Source: Corydoras sp. C115 (Eukaryota; Chordata; Actinopteri; Siluriformes; Callichthyidae). From it: a stretch of 64,000 nt of DNA. The DNA lies in assembly GCA_019802505.1 (NCBI GenBank), contig JAFMOC010000051.1:2759369-2823368 (forward strand). Direction: 5' to 3'. The notes under the pieces are model-generated. The model did no database searches, was not told the origin of the DNA, and saw only the letters and a list, made by a program, of their open reading frames with translations. Shown here in pieces: positions 47,813-58,637 of this stretch. Every line of letters begins with the position of its first letter. Positions within the stretch are counted from its first letter, which is position 1. The translations under genes were made by a program, and so were the position numbers.

Positions 47813-48599
47813 TTTTTTTTCAAAATCACTTTCAAGATAAAGACAAGCACTCACACTTTAATAATACAGTTTTGATTTAGTACTTTTTTTTAGTTTATAT
47901 TACATTTTTATTTTATTTTCATTGAACATCTCAGCTGAACTGAAAGACAAGGGTTAAAATTAGCTGAAGTGTGTATCCTCGGAAGACTTTCTGCCCTGGC
48001 CTCTGCGCATTTATCTTTGTCTTCAAGGTTCAGGATGGAGGGAGATCCTGTAAGACTGAATAATTAATGTCCAATACATGGTGAATCTGCAAGATCCAGA
48101 ACAGCACTGTGTGGTTTCTTAGAGCTGGGCGTCTGTGTGGTTTGTTTGTGTCTGGACGAGATGATGAATTTTCAGTGTAGTGAGTTAAAAAGTGACATTT
48201 AAATTTATTTTTAACGCTGTGAGCTAGCGTCTTTTTTATGATGTGGTGAATCACTGTAAGCAACAAAATGTGCCCTTGACTTTTTGCCCACCGGTGACAT
48301 AAATGGAGTTTTTAATTCTAACATAAAACTTAATGGTTTCATTAGGGCCCCGTTTGTCAAACCTCATTACACCTCGATGCTTTCTAATTGCATCTCAGAG
48401 CTGCATTGTTTAATTTGTTTCTGATTGCGTTTGCATGGTGTCTGTTTGCTTTGGTCATCTAATGACTGTGTAACAAATTGATTGTATTTGTAAAAGCTTT
48501 CTGAAGATCTTACTGAAACCGTTTGTGGCTGACCGTACGAGCAAAAAGGATTAGAAATAAAGGAGGAGAATTTGCTTAATATTTTATTTTAATTTAAAA
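47813..48599. other. Unique block, possible conserved non-coding DNA
   Basis: 48300-48560 (e.g. 'ctttctaattgcatctcagag', 'ggtcatctaatgactgtg') is complex and TAAT-rich. Possible regulatory element, unproven. Confidence 0.35.
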
Positions 48600-48607
48600 A
48601 AATATAT

Positions 48608-48686
<79 letters not shown>
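48600..48686. repeat. (TA)n microsatellite
   Basis: About 38 TA units directly upstream of a SINE-1 head. Confidence 0.95.
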
Positions 48687-48687
<1 letters not shown>

Positions 48688-48689
<2 letters not shown>

Positions 48690-48952
48690 GCATGGTGGCT
48701 TAGTGGTTAGCATGTTTCTCCCTCAGCACTAGGGATTCCCGGTTCCAATCCCAATCTGGGTGGAGTTTCCATGTTCTCCCCGTGTCCGCATGGGTTTCCT
48801 CTGGGTACTTCGGTTTCCTCCCACAGTCCAAAAACATGGATCAAGTCAATTGAATTCTCCAAATTGCCCCATATAGAGTGTGTGTGTGTATGTGTGTGTG
48901 TGTGTCAGTGTGTACCCTGTGATAGATTGCCGTCCTGTCCTGGATGTATCCG
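48688..48952 (+). mobile_element. SINE-1 copy, 3' part missing
   Basis: Head 'gttgcatggtggcttagtgg'. It stops after 'cctgtcctggatgtatcc', lacking the C-run and tail. Confidence 0.9.
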
Positions 48953-49021
48953 TATAGTTTTTCTCCAGTTTCTCGGGTTTTCGGTGAATTGGATGCTCTA
49001 AATTCTCTCTATATGTGTGTG

Positions 49022-49218
49022 TGGGGGCACGGTGGTTTAGTGGTTAGCATGTTCTCCTCTCAGCACTAGGGATTTCCCGGTTCGTATCCCAATCTGGGTG
49101 GAGTTTCCATGTTCTCTCCGTGTCCATGTGGGTTTCCTCTGGGTTCTCCAGTTTCCAACCACAGTCCAAAAACATGGATCAAGGTCAATTGAATTCTCCA
49201 AATTGCCCCATATAGAGT
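49022..49218 (+). mobile_element. SINE-1 copy, 3' half missing
   Basis: Full head (A box TGGTTTAGTGG) but ends at 'ccccatatagagta'. Lack of the 3' end is not expected from retrotransposition and implies later deletion. Confidence 0.9.
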
Positions 49219-49663
49219 ACCTTATTGCAGATTAAGTTAGCAAATTGTTATTCAAGCTTAACTCCACAGTGTTGCTGAAGGCAATGCATTCTGTTTGACT
49301 GATTTGGAGACATAAAACATTTTTAGGGTTTTCTTCCCAACAGTGGATGATATTTTTAACATCGTATGTGTGTGAGGTATATAAAATAGTTCGATTTTTT
49401 AGAATTCTAATAATAGTGAGAATATTCCCAAGGAGTTTTACAATGTTTCCCAAGCTATTGCTGGACCCCATCGAAACCTTGACACAATTCGTAATTCAAA
49501 CACATCCACGGAATTAAAATCACTTTACTGTAACGACCCGATCAAAAAAATTATTACTGTTGTTTTCTGCATAACTGCACACATAAATACAGTCACTCAG
49601 ATTATCGATAGTTCTTTACTGAATATACAGAAACTTTATGCTTGTTCCATCTTGTCTTCACAG
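49219..49663. other. Sequence upstream of the sulf2 start exon
   Basis: Unique AT-rich DNA ending in a pyrimidine tract and acceptor 'cttgttccatcttgtcttcacag' (AG at 49662-49663). It is therefore the 3' end of an intron in the 5' UTR. Confidence 0.6.
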
Positions 49664-49906
49664 GTGTTGTGAGGTGAGGCAGCAGGAAGTCTGAGGAGGA
49701 CTCCAGACGTTGTTTCCAGCATTGGGGAGCAGAGGTCCCGGCCATGGCGACAGGCCGGTTGTTGGTGCTGCTGGTTGTGGTGGCTGTGGCCAACGCCTCG
49801 GTTTTCCTGTCTGGCCAGAAACTGAAGCCTCGATTCCAGCGGGACCGTCGAAACATCCGTCCCAACATCATACTCATTCTCACCGATGACCAAGATATTG
49901 AACTGG
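49664..49906 (+). CDS. sulf2: sulf2 exon with start codon (coding 49744-49906)
   Basis: Extracellular 6-O-endosulfatase 2 is a secreted or cell-surface enzyme that removes 6-O-sulfate from heparan sulfate and so alters Wnt, FGF and other ligand signalling. This exon has 80 nt of 5' UTR after a splice acceptor, then ATG at 49744 in a good context (G at -3, G at +4). Residues 1-21 form a signal peptide: MATGR, a hydrophobic core LLVLLVVVAVA, then a small-residue cleavage site. Next come RFQRDRRNIRPN and ILTDDQD, the first sulfatase block with the calcium-binding Asp pair. The sequence fits SULF2 (F-L-S, R-F-Q-R-D-R-R) better than SULF1. The donor is ctgg|gtaagt at 49907, phase 1. Whether this is paralogue sulf2a or sulf2b is not resolved. 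Confidence 0.94.
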
Positions 49907-50069
49907 GTAAGTCTTATGGTTTGTTTCTTTAATTACACGTACAATTAGTACCATTCATAACAGAGGGGTTTTGATTCTTCTTCATGAAATAATCATTTTT
50001 AAATGACAAAGTTTCAAATTTGGAGATTTGTCTGTAATAAGACAATAGAAAATTTAAACAGCCTAAAAA

Positions 50070-50535
50070 TGTCTCTGACTCTGGCATACAGAACCATTTC
50101 TGGATCTTCCCCCTCCTACCTTCACTCTATATTTTCAAAATACACTCAGACTCGTTCACTTCGCTCCAGTGATGATTGCCGCCTGGCTATTCCACGTCAC
50201 CGAGGAGCTGATTCTCACTCCTGTGGCGTTCACCACTGCAAAATGGTGGAACGATCTTCCCAACTCTGTCCGTAAGGCAGAATCACTAAACAGTTTTAAG
50301 AAACTACTTAAGACGCATCTCTTTAACAAATAGCTGTTATAAAAAAAATAATTTAAAAAAATAAAATAAAAAAGGGGGGGGGGCAGCTTCGAATAACAAT
50401 CAGGTTTGATGAATTTACAGTATAGTTGGTTTTCTCCATGGCTTCTGACTTGTGGTGTTCTCATTTGTAAGTCGCTTTGGATAAAAGCATCTGCTAAATG
50501 ACTAAATGTAAATGTAATGTAAATGTAAAATGTAA
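50070..50535 (+). mobile_element. LINE-A: 3' coding end and UTR, frameshifted
   Basis: Two frames join to a LINE reverse-transcriptase C-terminus. The first carries PSYLHSIFSKYTQTRSLRSS, the second WNDLPNSVRKAESLNSFK then KTHLFNK and a stop at 50331. The UTR ends 'gtaagtcgctttggataaaag', 'catctgctaaatgac' and (ATGTAA)n. 5'-truncated, with at least one frameshift, so inactive. L2/Rex1-like clade is my best guess. Confidence 0.82.
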
Positions 50536-50568
50536 TTTACAAATTAATTTTGAAATGATTTACCAAAA

Positions 50569-50651
50569 TATCCAACCATTATCTTCCTCTTTATCCTCTA
50601 CTAGGGTCGCAAGGGGTTTCCAATCTATCACTGGGCACACACTCACTCACT

Positions 50652-50688
<37 letters not shown>

Positions 50689-50851
50689 TATATGGGGCAA
50701 TTTAGAGAATTCAGGACTGTGGACTGTGGGAGGAAACCGGAGAACCCGGAGGAAACCCACACGGACACGGGAAACCCCACCCAGATTGGGATTCAAGCTG
50801 GGAATCACTAGCACTGAGAGGAGAACATGCTAAACACTAAACCACCGTGCA
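50569..50851 (-). mobile_element. SINE-1 copy with deletions
   Basis: Reverse copy. The segment between 'gggtttcc' and 'aatctatcactgggc' is lost. (CA)n grows in its body at 50655-50680. The head is 'aaacactaaaccaccgtgc'. Confidence 0.88.
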
Positions 50852-51119
50852 ATACAGATTTTGCTAGACAATCTGTTGTTTTTCTGCAATTACCACTTCA
50901 TTGAATTTCTAATCATATGTGCAATACTTTATTGCTGTGCAATTCTGTTTTTCATATCGTCTCCCCCTGTATTATATATTATGTTTATAATTAAGTAGTT
51001 TTATTTATTTTATTTTATTATTTTTATTTTTGTATATACAGATCTCTATTTCTATTACATTCTTTTTCTTTTATAAATGACTTCCTATAATAGATACATT
51101 AGATTTATCTATAACTTTC

Positions 51120-51470
51120 CCAATTACTGTCACTTAAGATCTTATCTTATCGTATTGTATCTTATAATTTTTGTCTCATCTTATCTTATCTTAACGTATC
51201 TTATGATTTTTATCTTTTCTTATCTTATATTTTGTATTTTCTTATTTTATCTTATATTTTATATTTTCTTGCCTTATCTTATCTTTTCTTATCTCATATT
51301 ATATTTAATATTTTCTTATTTTATCTTATATTTTATATTTATTTACCTTAACTTTTCTTAGCTTATTTCTTATATTTTCTTATCTTATCTTATTTTATCT
51401 TATGCTTTCTTATATTTGATCTTTTCTTATCTTATCTTTTATTTTATCTTTTCTAAAGCTGTTAAATAAA
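51120..51470. repeat. Degenerate (TTATC)n / (TTTTC)n tract
   Basis: About 350 bp of imperfect pentamers (TCTTA, TTATC, TTTTC, TATTT). It may descend from the (GATAA)-type tail of a reversed LINE-D copy. Weak retroelement-like sequence precedes it at 50870-51110. Confidence 0.85.
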
Positions 51471-51727
51471 TGTATCAATGTATAAAGAACAATATTTTCC
51501 TCTGAAATATCATGGAGTGTAGCTTCTAATGGAAATATTCATGGAGTACTTGGGTAAATGGAGCTGCTTATTTTCTACTGCTGCAAGTAAAATGTTCAGG
51601 GACGAATTAAAGTTCAGTAATAAATATCCAACCGAGAAGCAGAACTTTAGGGTTACTGTGCCATAAACTGATGAAGTGAAATCTTCCCCCAGATACATTC
51701 ACACACACACAACTATTTACCTCATAG

Positions 51728-51960
51728 ATACACTATATGCACAAAAGTATTGGAACACAACTCTAAATCATTGACTCCAAATACTTTATTTAGTCCTGTA
51801 GCCAAAGTGGAATTCATTGTATTAAGCAGCTATTCATGCATTTTGGGAATTATATGCTTTCTGGACACCAAACTTATTGTGAAAGCTGTTTAGTATTACT
51901 CAATTATTTTTTTTTTATTAAATTGTTTTGTCGTGTAAAATCATTTCCACTGGTAGAATA
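51728..51960. mobile_element. Tc1-b terminus fragment
   Basis: 'actatatgcacaaaagtattgg' is the typical teleost Tc1-like end. The following ~200 bp is decayed and no second end was found. Confidence 0.6.
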
Positions 51961-52244
51961 AAATGAAATGCAGGGCTATTATAGATAAATAATATTTTTA
52001 AATTAACAATGTGCGCAACATGGTGGCGACTCTAGTCGAGGATTATGCGGAAGCTAATGAGATGTGATGGGATGAAATGCATGTGGTTCCAAATCTTATA
52101 ACCAGGTTCTGTCAGCCTATGCGGAAAATGGAGCAGATGAAAAATGGAGTTTGTGGGCCAAAATAATTTAGCTACATGTAACGGACATGGAAAGAACATG
52201 CCAAAACTACATTAAAGGATCAGATGGATCCAGCCCAGAGATGA

Positions 52245-52491
52245 TAGATAGAATACTTTATTCATCCCGAAGGAAATTTAGCAGCCAGTAGCAGTAACAT
52301 TCATTCATTCATTATCTCCCGCTTTATCCTCTATTAGGGTCGCGGTGGGGTTCCCCATGCCCATCCAGGGGAGAACGTTTCGGGCGCTGGGCAGATAGAC
52401 CCAGGACAGGGCGCCAATCCATCGCTGGGCAGTAGCAGTAACAGTGCAATAAAAAACAGACAGTATTTTAATAAAGGGAATTAATTAAAAA
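52245..52491 (-). mobile_element. SINE-2-like 3' end, split by a SINE-1 piece
   Basis: 'actttattcatcccgaaggaaa' after GATA units resembles the 3' end of the element at 6035-6290 in reverse. It resumes after 52430 as 'cagtagcagtaacagtgcaat'. Confidence 0.55.
52300..52430 (-). mobile_element. SINE-1 3'-half insertion with perfect target duplication
   Basis: A 131-bp reverse copy holding only the region from GCCCAGCGATGGATTGG to the (AATG)n tail. It is flanked by AGTAGCAGTAACA at 52287-52299 and 52431-52443. It matches the consensus nearly perfectly, so it is young. Confidence 0.96.
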
Positions 52492-52775
52492 GCACTAGGG
52501 ATTCCCAGTTGAATCCCAATTTGGGTGGAGTTTCCATGTTCTCCCCGTGTCCGCGTGAGCTTCCTCCGGGTTTTCCGGTTTCCTCTCATAGTCCAAAAAC
52601 ATGGATCGAGTCAATTGAGTTCTCCAAATAGTGTGTCTGTGTGTGTGAGTGTGTGCCCAGCGGTAGATTGGCGTCCTGTCCTGGGTCTATCTGCCCAGCA
52701 CCCGAAAATGTTCTCCCCTGGATGGGCATGGGGTACCCCCCCGTGAGGATAAAGAGATAAAGATAAAGATAATGA
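52492..52775 (+). mobile_element. SINE-1 copy, 5'-truncated
   Basis: Begins 'cactagggattcccagttg', as does the copy at 2142, so the A box is missing. The tail has degenerated to 'gataaagagataaagataaag'. Confidence 0.88.
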
Positions 52776-53094
52776 GCGCGGAAGGACAGTTCGGAGAACA
52801 CCGGGCATAAAAACAAAACAGGTTTTATTATTTAAAATGGTGTAGGGACACCAACAGAAAGGGGGAACAAACGAAACGGAACTAACAACAAGATCTAACC
52901 ACCACAAACAAAGACGTGCACGGGGGTAAGGGGGTACGGAAACTATATACAAAAAACACCCAGTCACGTGCACAAAATAAACCAATCACCCAACGGAGAC
53001 AACGAGTACATTAAATGAGGGACAGGTGCCCCAGGCACCTGTGACATTAGTGTTTTTTGCCCTACATTTTGTTTTATCTCTTACCTTCTTTATT
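52776..53094. other. Unique intronic DNA
   Basis: No element recognised. 'acattaaatgagggacaggtgccccaggcacctgtgac' at 53010-53045 includes a small inverted repeat (ggtgcc/ggcacc). Confidence 0.4.
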
Positions 53095-53107
53095 TCCTTT
53101 TATTATT

Positions 53108-53457
53108 TTCATTTATTCATTATCTCCCGCTTTATCCTCTATTAGGGTCGCGGTGGGGTTCCCCATGCCCATCCAGAGGAGAACATCTCGGGCGCTGGGC
53201 AAATACACCCAGGACAGGGCGCCAATCCATCGCTGGGCACACACTCACTCACACAGACACACTCTATATGGGGCAATTTGGAGAACTCAATTGACTTGAT
53301 CCATGTTTTTGGACTGTGGGAGGAAACCGGAGAACCTGGAGGAAACCCACGTGGACATGGGGAGAACATGGAAACTCCACCCAGATGGGGATTCGAACCG
53401 GGAATCCCTAGCGCTGAGAGGCGAACGTGCTAACCACTAAGCCACCGTGCCGCCATC
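53108..53457 (-). mobile_element. SINE-1 young full-length copy, reference copy
   Basis: Near-consensus, complete from (AATG)n tail to head. Direct repeat TCCTTTTATTATT at 53095-53107 and 53458-53470. Useful as a type copy: about 345 bp, tRNA head, body, C-run replaced by CCCCACCGCGACC, tail. Confidence 0.96.
53389..53444 (-). promoter_or_regulatory. RNA polymerase III A and B boxes of SINE-1
   Basis: On the reverse strand the A box TGGCTTAGTGG occupies 53434-53444 and the B box GGTTCGAATCC 53389-53399, matching tRNA internal promoter consensus and spacing. This marks the SINE head as tRNA-derived. Confidence 0.85.
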
Positions 53458-53470
53458 TCCTTTTATTATT

Positions 53471-54273
53471 GATTTTTTTATAAATGTATTTTATTTATGA
53501 TTTCCTTCATTTACTTTTCACCCTCTCCTCCATGTTTCCTAAATTTTTGGATACAGACCGTTCTTTATTTTCTTTACATTAATATTTTTGTCATATCCGT
53601 GTGAGAGTGGAGATACAGAGGTGAATTTAGATTTGAGCAAATCCATACTGACATTTGGAAGTGAACCCTGTTTTGTTGTGTGTGTATGTGTTGGCCTTTG
53701 AGTATGGATCTGCACTGGCTTCATAAGCCTACATGAAAAGGCCAAGTGGAGCCAGGCTTTCTGTCTCTGTGTGCATCAATCCAGCCCATCTGGGGTGTGT
53801 GTGTGTATAAGAGACATTGACTGACTGGTACAAAGAAACCGAGGCACCAGGACACAGAGTTCTAAAAATATTTGCAGATCTGCTTTGTACCTGGATGTTG
53901 TCTCCTATCCCGTCTACATTGCGGCATTTCACATTTTGTTACACCGGGCTCCATCAGCTCCGCCTATACACACACACACGTCCATTTCTGTCTCATGTAA
54001 AGACGTTTGCAGGGCTGTAAACATATGGTGTCACTTGACAACCTTGTGCGATGCTGGTGTGTAACAACGGCTCACCCTGATGTATGTTCAGTAAATAGAT
54101 TTATATTGAAGAAGACGTGAGAGAATGATATACAATTAAAATGAATTATAGAACTGAGTGTGACCTTTAAAAATGTTTATTAAATATAAACAAGGTGTGA
54201 TCTATTTATAGATTTATATATCTATATATATATATGAGTGATGTCCATCACAGCTATAGTTAATATAGTTATT
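53471..54273. other. Unique intronic DNA
   Basis: No exon or repeat recognised apart from short TG and TA patches. Confidence 0.45.
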
Positions 54274-54285
54274 TTATTGTTCTTA

Positions 54286-54636
54286 GGGTGGCACGGTGGT
54301 TTAGTGGTTAGCACGTTCGCCTCTCAGCGCTAGGGATTCCCGGTTCAAATCCTCATCTGGGTGGAGTTTCCATGTTCTCCCCGTGTCTGCGTGGGTTTCC
54401 TCCGGGTTCTCCGGTTTCCTCCCACAGTCCAAAAACATGGATCAAGTCAATTAAATTCTCAAAAAAATTGCCCCATATAGAGTGTGTCTGTGTGAGTGAG
54501 TGTGTGCCCAGCGATGGATTGGCGCCCTGTCCTGGGTCTATCTGCCCAGCGCCCAAGATGTTCTCCCCTGGATGGGCATGGGGAACCCCACCGCGACCCT
54601 AATAGAGGATAAAGCGGGAGATAATGAATGAATGAA
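54286..54636 (+). mobile_element. SINE-1 young copy with target duplication
   Basis: Full-length forward copy, (AATG)n tail. A box TGGTTTAGTGG at 54297-54307. 12-bp repeat TTATTGTTCTTA at 54274-54285 and 54637-54648. Confidence 0.96.
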
Positions 54637-54696
54637 TTATTGTTCTTAACTGTTGCTTCTAAATGCCCCATTGAGGTTAAAGACAAGTCTCATCAC

Positions 54697-54893
54697 ATTA
54701 TCTTGCACTTAATCGTCTACTAGTTTCTCGGGGGGGGAGGAGGGGGGGAGGAGGGGGGGAGCCCCAGACACACTATATAGGGGCAATTTAGAGGAGCCAG
54801 TTCACCTTAAATACATGTTTTTGGACTGTGGGAGGATACCGGAGAACCCGGAGGAAAACCACGCGGACATGGAGAGAACATGAGTAGCACTTG
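54697..54893 (-). mobile_element. SINE-1-related older copy with G-run block
   Basis: Reverse older-type copy ('gaggagccagttcaccttaaa'). At 54730-54760 the former C-run has become three long G-runs separated by AGGA on the + strand, a potential G-quadruplex. Confidence 0.8.
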
Positions 54894-55143
54894 GACAGAT
54901 AAACCCAGCACAGGGCATTAATCAATCGCTGGGCACACACTCTTGTAGCCAGACACACTATATAAGGGCAATTAAGAGCCGCCAGTTCACTTTGAATCCA
55001 TGTTTTTGGACTGTGGGAGGAAACCGGAGAACGCAGAGGAAACCCACGCCGACACGGGGAAAACATGGAAACTCCACCCAGATTGGGATTCAACCCTGGA
55101 TTCCCAGTGCTGAGAGGAGAACATGCTAACAACTAAGCCAGCC
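54894..55143 (-). mobile_element. SINE-1-related older copy
   Basis: Reverse copy, older type ('gagccgccagttcactttgaa'), tail missing, joined directly to the preceding one. Confidence 0.8.
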
Positions 55144-55510
55144 ATTAAAAACCAATGTAGATAAGAAATTGTATATATATATCTATATATAGTAGAACTC
55201 TTAAAGAGGGGAGATAATGGACAACATTAATCCCAAGCATATGTCACCATTTACCTGATCCTCATCCTAGGCCCATCTGCAACCTCCGCCCATCACATCC
55301 TCGTGCCAGGTTCTCATGCTGTTCTATTCTTTTGTTTTGATCATAACTCTACGGATAATCACGCATGTGTACGTCATACAGGGTTCCATATTTATGGTCA
55401 TATTATATGCAGTTCTATTTAAACCTTTTTTCTTTCCTTCTGTTTTATTGATTTTCCTTCTCGGCTGCGTCTGAATCTCCCCTTTAATGAACTCTTGCTT
55501 TCTCTCTCAG

Positions 55511-55752
55511 GTTCTATGCAGGTGATGAATAAGACCAGGACGGATCATGGAACAGGGCGGCACACACTTCTCCAACGCATTTCGTCACGACACCCATGTG
55601 CTGCCCATCGCGCTCATCCATCCTCACGGGCAAATATGCGCACAACCACAACACCTACACCAACAACGAGAACTGCTCTTCACCCAGCTGGCAAGCTCAG
55701 CACGAGCCGCGCACCTTCGGAGTATATCTCAACAACACCGGCTACAGAACAG
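55511..55752 (+). CDS. sulf2: sulf2 catalytic exon, with two +1 frameshifts
   Basis: Follows acceptor tctctctcag and continues the phase-1 codon as G-S-M-Q-V-M-N-K-T-R. The expected protein then runs in three frames. An extra base near 55540 (agg-A-cgg) moves E-Q-G-G-T-H-F to frame 2. An extra T within 55580-55582 (gca-TTTc-gtc) moves MCCPSRSSILTGKY to frame 3. C-C-P-S-R is the sulfatase signature; the first Cys (55599-55601) is normally converted to formylglycine and is the catalytic residue. The rest, up to NNTGYRT, is intact. Donor g|gtgtgg at 55753, phase 1. Length is 242 nt, or 240 without the two extra bases, which fits the neighbouring phases. The flawless surroundings favour assembly errors over true loss, but decay cannot be excluded. 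Confidence 0.92.
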
Positions 55753-55835
55753 GTGTGGAACCTACAGACACGAAAAGACACAAACAAGCCAAATTCGGGG
55801 TCAGGGGTCTGATTTTATTTATAAAGAAGAACGTT

Positions 55836-56760
<925 letters not shown>

Positions 56761-57086
56761 TTTTTTAACTAAGTTTGTCTATAAGAGGAAATATATCACA
56801 GTGACACATTTTGGAGCCGTGTCTTTTTTCATTTGGGGTAAATAGATTTTGCCCCTCAAGTGGTTCTATATCACAGTAAACACATCTGCAGTGACCTTTT
56901 CTAACATACTTACAGGAGATTCTGTTTGTCAGGCCCTGCAGTCTCACATACACTCTGTCAAAATCTCCCCCTGCCTCACACATCACAAACCACTGACGTT
57001 CTCATCGTTGGTTCCTCTGTCTGATTCAGCTGAAGTGCAGGAACAATGTTTAGTTCAGCCAGTTCACCAGCTTGACATGAAAACAA
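56761..57086. other. Unique intronic DNA
   Basis: No element recognised. Confidence 0.4.
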
Positions 57087-57098
57087 AAAACCCTTATT

Positions 57099-57447
57099 CC
57101 ATTCATCCATTATCTTCCGCTTTATCCTCTACTAGGGTCTAGGGGGGGGGAGGGGTTCCCCATGCCCATCCAGGGGAGAACGTTTCGGGCGATGGGCAGA
57201 TACACCCAGGACAGGACGCCAATCTATCACTGGACACACACTCACTCACACTGGCACACTATATATGGGGCAATTTGGAGAATTCAATTGACCTTGATCC
57301 ATGTTTTTGGACTGTGGGAGGAAACCGGAGAACCCGGAGGAAACCCACGCGGACACGGGGAGAACATGGAAACTCCTCCCAGATCGGGGATTCGAACCGG
57401 GAATCCCTAGTGCTGAGAGGAGAACATGCTAACCACTAAGCCACCCG
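57099..57447 (-). mobile_element. SINE-1 full-length copy with target duplication
   Basis: Reverse copy, (GATG) tail type. Flanks AAAACCCTTATT (57087-57098) and AAAACCTTTATT (57448-57459). Confidence 0.94.
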
Positions 57448-57498
57448 AAAACCTTTATTTATTATTTAAAAAAATAAAACAATGAAGTTATTGGAACG

Positions 57499-57621
57499 AT
57501 CCATCCATCCATTATCTTCCACTTTATCCTCTATTAGGGTCGCGGGGGGGTTCCCCATGCCCATCCAGGGGAGAACATCTCGGGCACTGGGCAGATACAC
57601 CCAGGACAGGACGCCAATCTA
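57499..57621 (-). mobile_element. SINE-1 3' fragment with a 44-bp flanking duplication
   Basis: About 123 bp of the 3' end, from 'gccaatct' to (GATG)n in reverse. The flanks 57454-57497 and 57622-57665 are 44 bp long with two mismatches, far longer than the 10-15 bp target duplications of other copies. Confidence 0.9.
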
Positions 57622-57900
57622 TTTATTTATTATTTAAAACAATAAAACAACGAAGTTATTGGAACTAGTAGATTGATAAATCTCTAACTTTGGTGACTCC
57701 TTTAAACTGATATGGATTTAGTGCCTGATGCAATAAACAATCAAAATTTGCATGATAAATTAAATAGCCTGCTGTGATGTCACAGTTTATGAATATTAAT
57801 TAGCTTTATATCACTAATTTTATTGTACAATGTCCCAAAATTCCAATGAGGATCTTGTATAATTATATAAAACATATATATTTATAGGAGCGGCACGGTG

Positions 57901-58260
57901 GCATAGTGGTTAACACGTTCTCCTCTCAGGGATTACTAGGGATTCCCGGTTCGAATCCCCATCTGGGTGGAGTTTCCATGTTCTCCCCGTGTCTGCGTGG
58001 GTTTTTTCCGGGTTCTCCGGTTTCCTCCTACAGTCAAAAAACATGGATCAAGTCAATTGAGTTCTCCAAATTGCCCCATATAGAGTGTGTTTGTGTGAGT
58101 GAGTGTGTGCCCAGCGATGGATTGGCACCCTGTCCTGGGTGTATCTGCCCAGCGCCCAAAACGTTCTCCCCTGGATGGGCATTGGGAACCCCACCGCGAC
58201 CCTAATAGAGGATAAAGCGGAAGATAATGAATGAATGAATGAATGAATGAATGAATGAAT
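57901..58260 (+). mobile_element. SINE-1 tandem train, unit 1
   Basis: Forward copy with B box GGTTCGAATCC at 57948-57958, long (AATG)n tail. Left flank ATATATTTATAGGAG (57886-57900) is identical to the linker at 58261-58275. Confidence 0.94.
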
Positions 58261-58275
58261 ATATATTTATAGGAG

Positions 58276-58622
58276 TGGCACGGTGGCTTAGTGTTTAGCA
58301 TGTTCTCCTCTCAGTGCTAGGGATTCCTGGTTCGAATCCCCATCTGGGTGGAGTTTCCATGCTCTCCCCGTGTCCGCGTGGGTTTCCTTTGGGTTCTCCG
58401 GTTTCCTCCCACAGTCCAAAAACGTGGATCAAGTTAAGTGAGTTCTCAAAATTGCCCCATATAGAGTGTGTCTGTGTGAGTAAGTGTGTGCCCAGCGATG
58501 GATTGGCACCCTGTCCTGGGTCTATCTGCCCAGCGCCCGAAACGTTCTCCCCTGGATGGGCATGGGGAACCGTACCGCGACCCTAATAGAGGATAAATCG
58601 GAAGATAATGAATGAATGAATG
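58276..58622 (+). mobile_element. SINE-1 tandem train, unit 2
   Basis: Forward copy flanked by ATATATTTATAGGAG (58261-58275) and ATATATTTATATAAG (58623-58637; 13 of 15). Confidence 0.94.
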
Positions 58623-58637
58623 ATATATTTATATAAG

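Larger units (their letters stand above)
49907..55510 (+). other. sulf2: sulf2 intron (5.6 kb)
   Basis: GT-AG intron, donor gtaagt and acceptor ttgctttctctctcag. It is filled with LINE-A, SINE-1 copies on both strands, a Tc1-b end and a degenerate TTATC tract. No extra exon is seen. Confidence 0.85.

Noticed and set aside
53142..53369. Recurrent ~75-90 codon frames with FSPCPRGFPPGSPVSSHSPK or THTHTLYGAIWR-like peptides at dozens of sites, on both strands
   Set aside because: All fall inside SINE-1 copies, which by chance lack stops in several frames. They have different start points, indels and no splice context. They are translated repeat, not a protein family.
55511..55752. The catalytic exon as a processed pseudogene or retrocopy
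   Set aside because: It has its own GT-AG introns on both sides with matching phases and sits in order between the other sulf2 exons. The frameshifts are point insertions, not signs of retrocopying.
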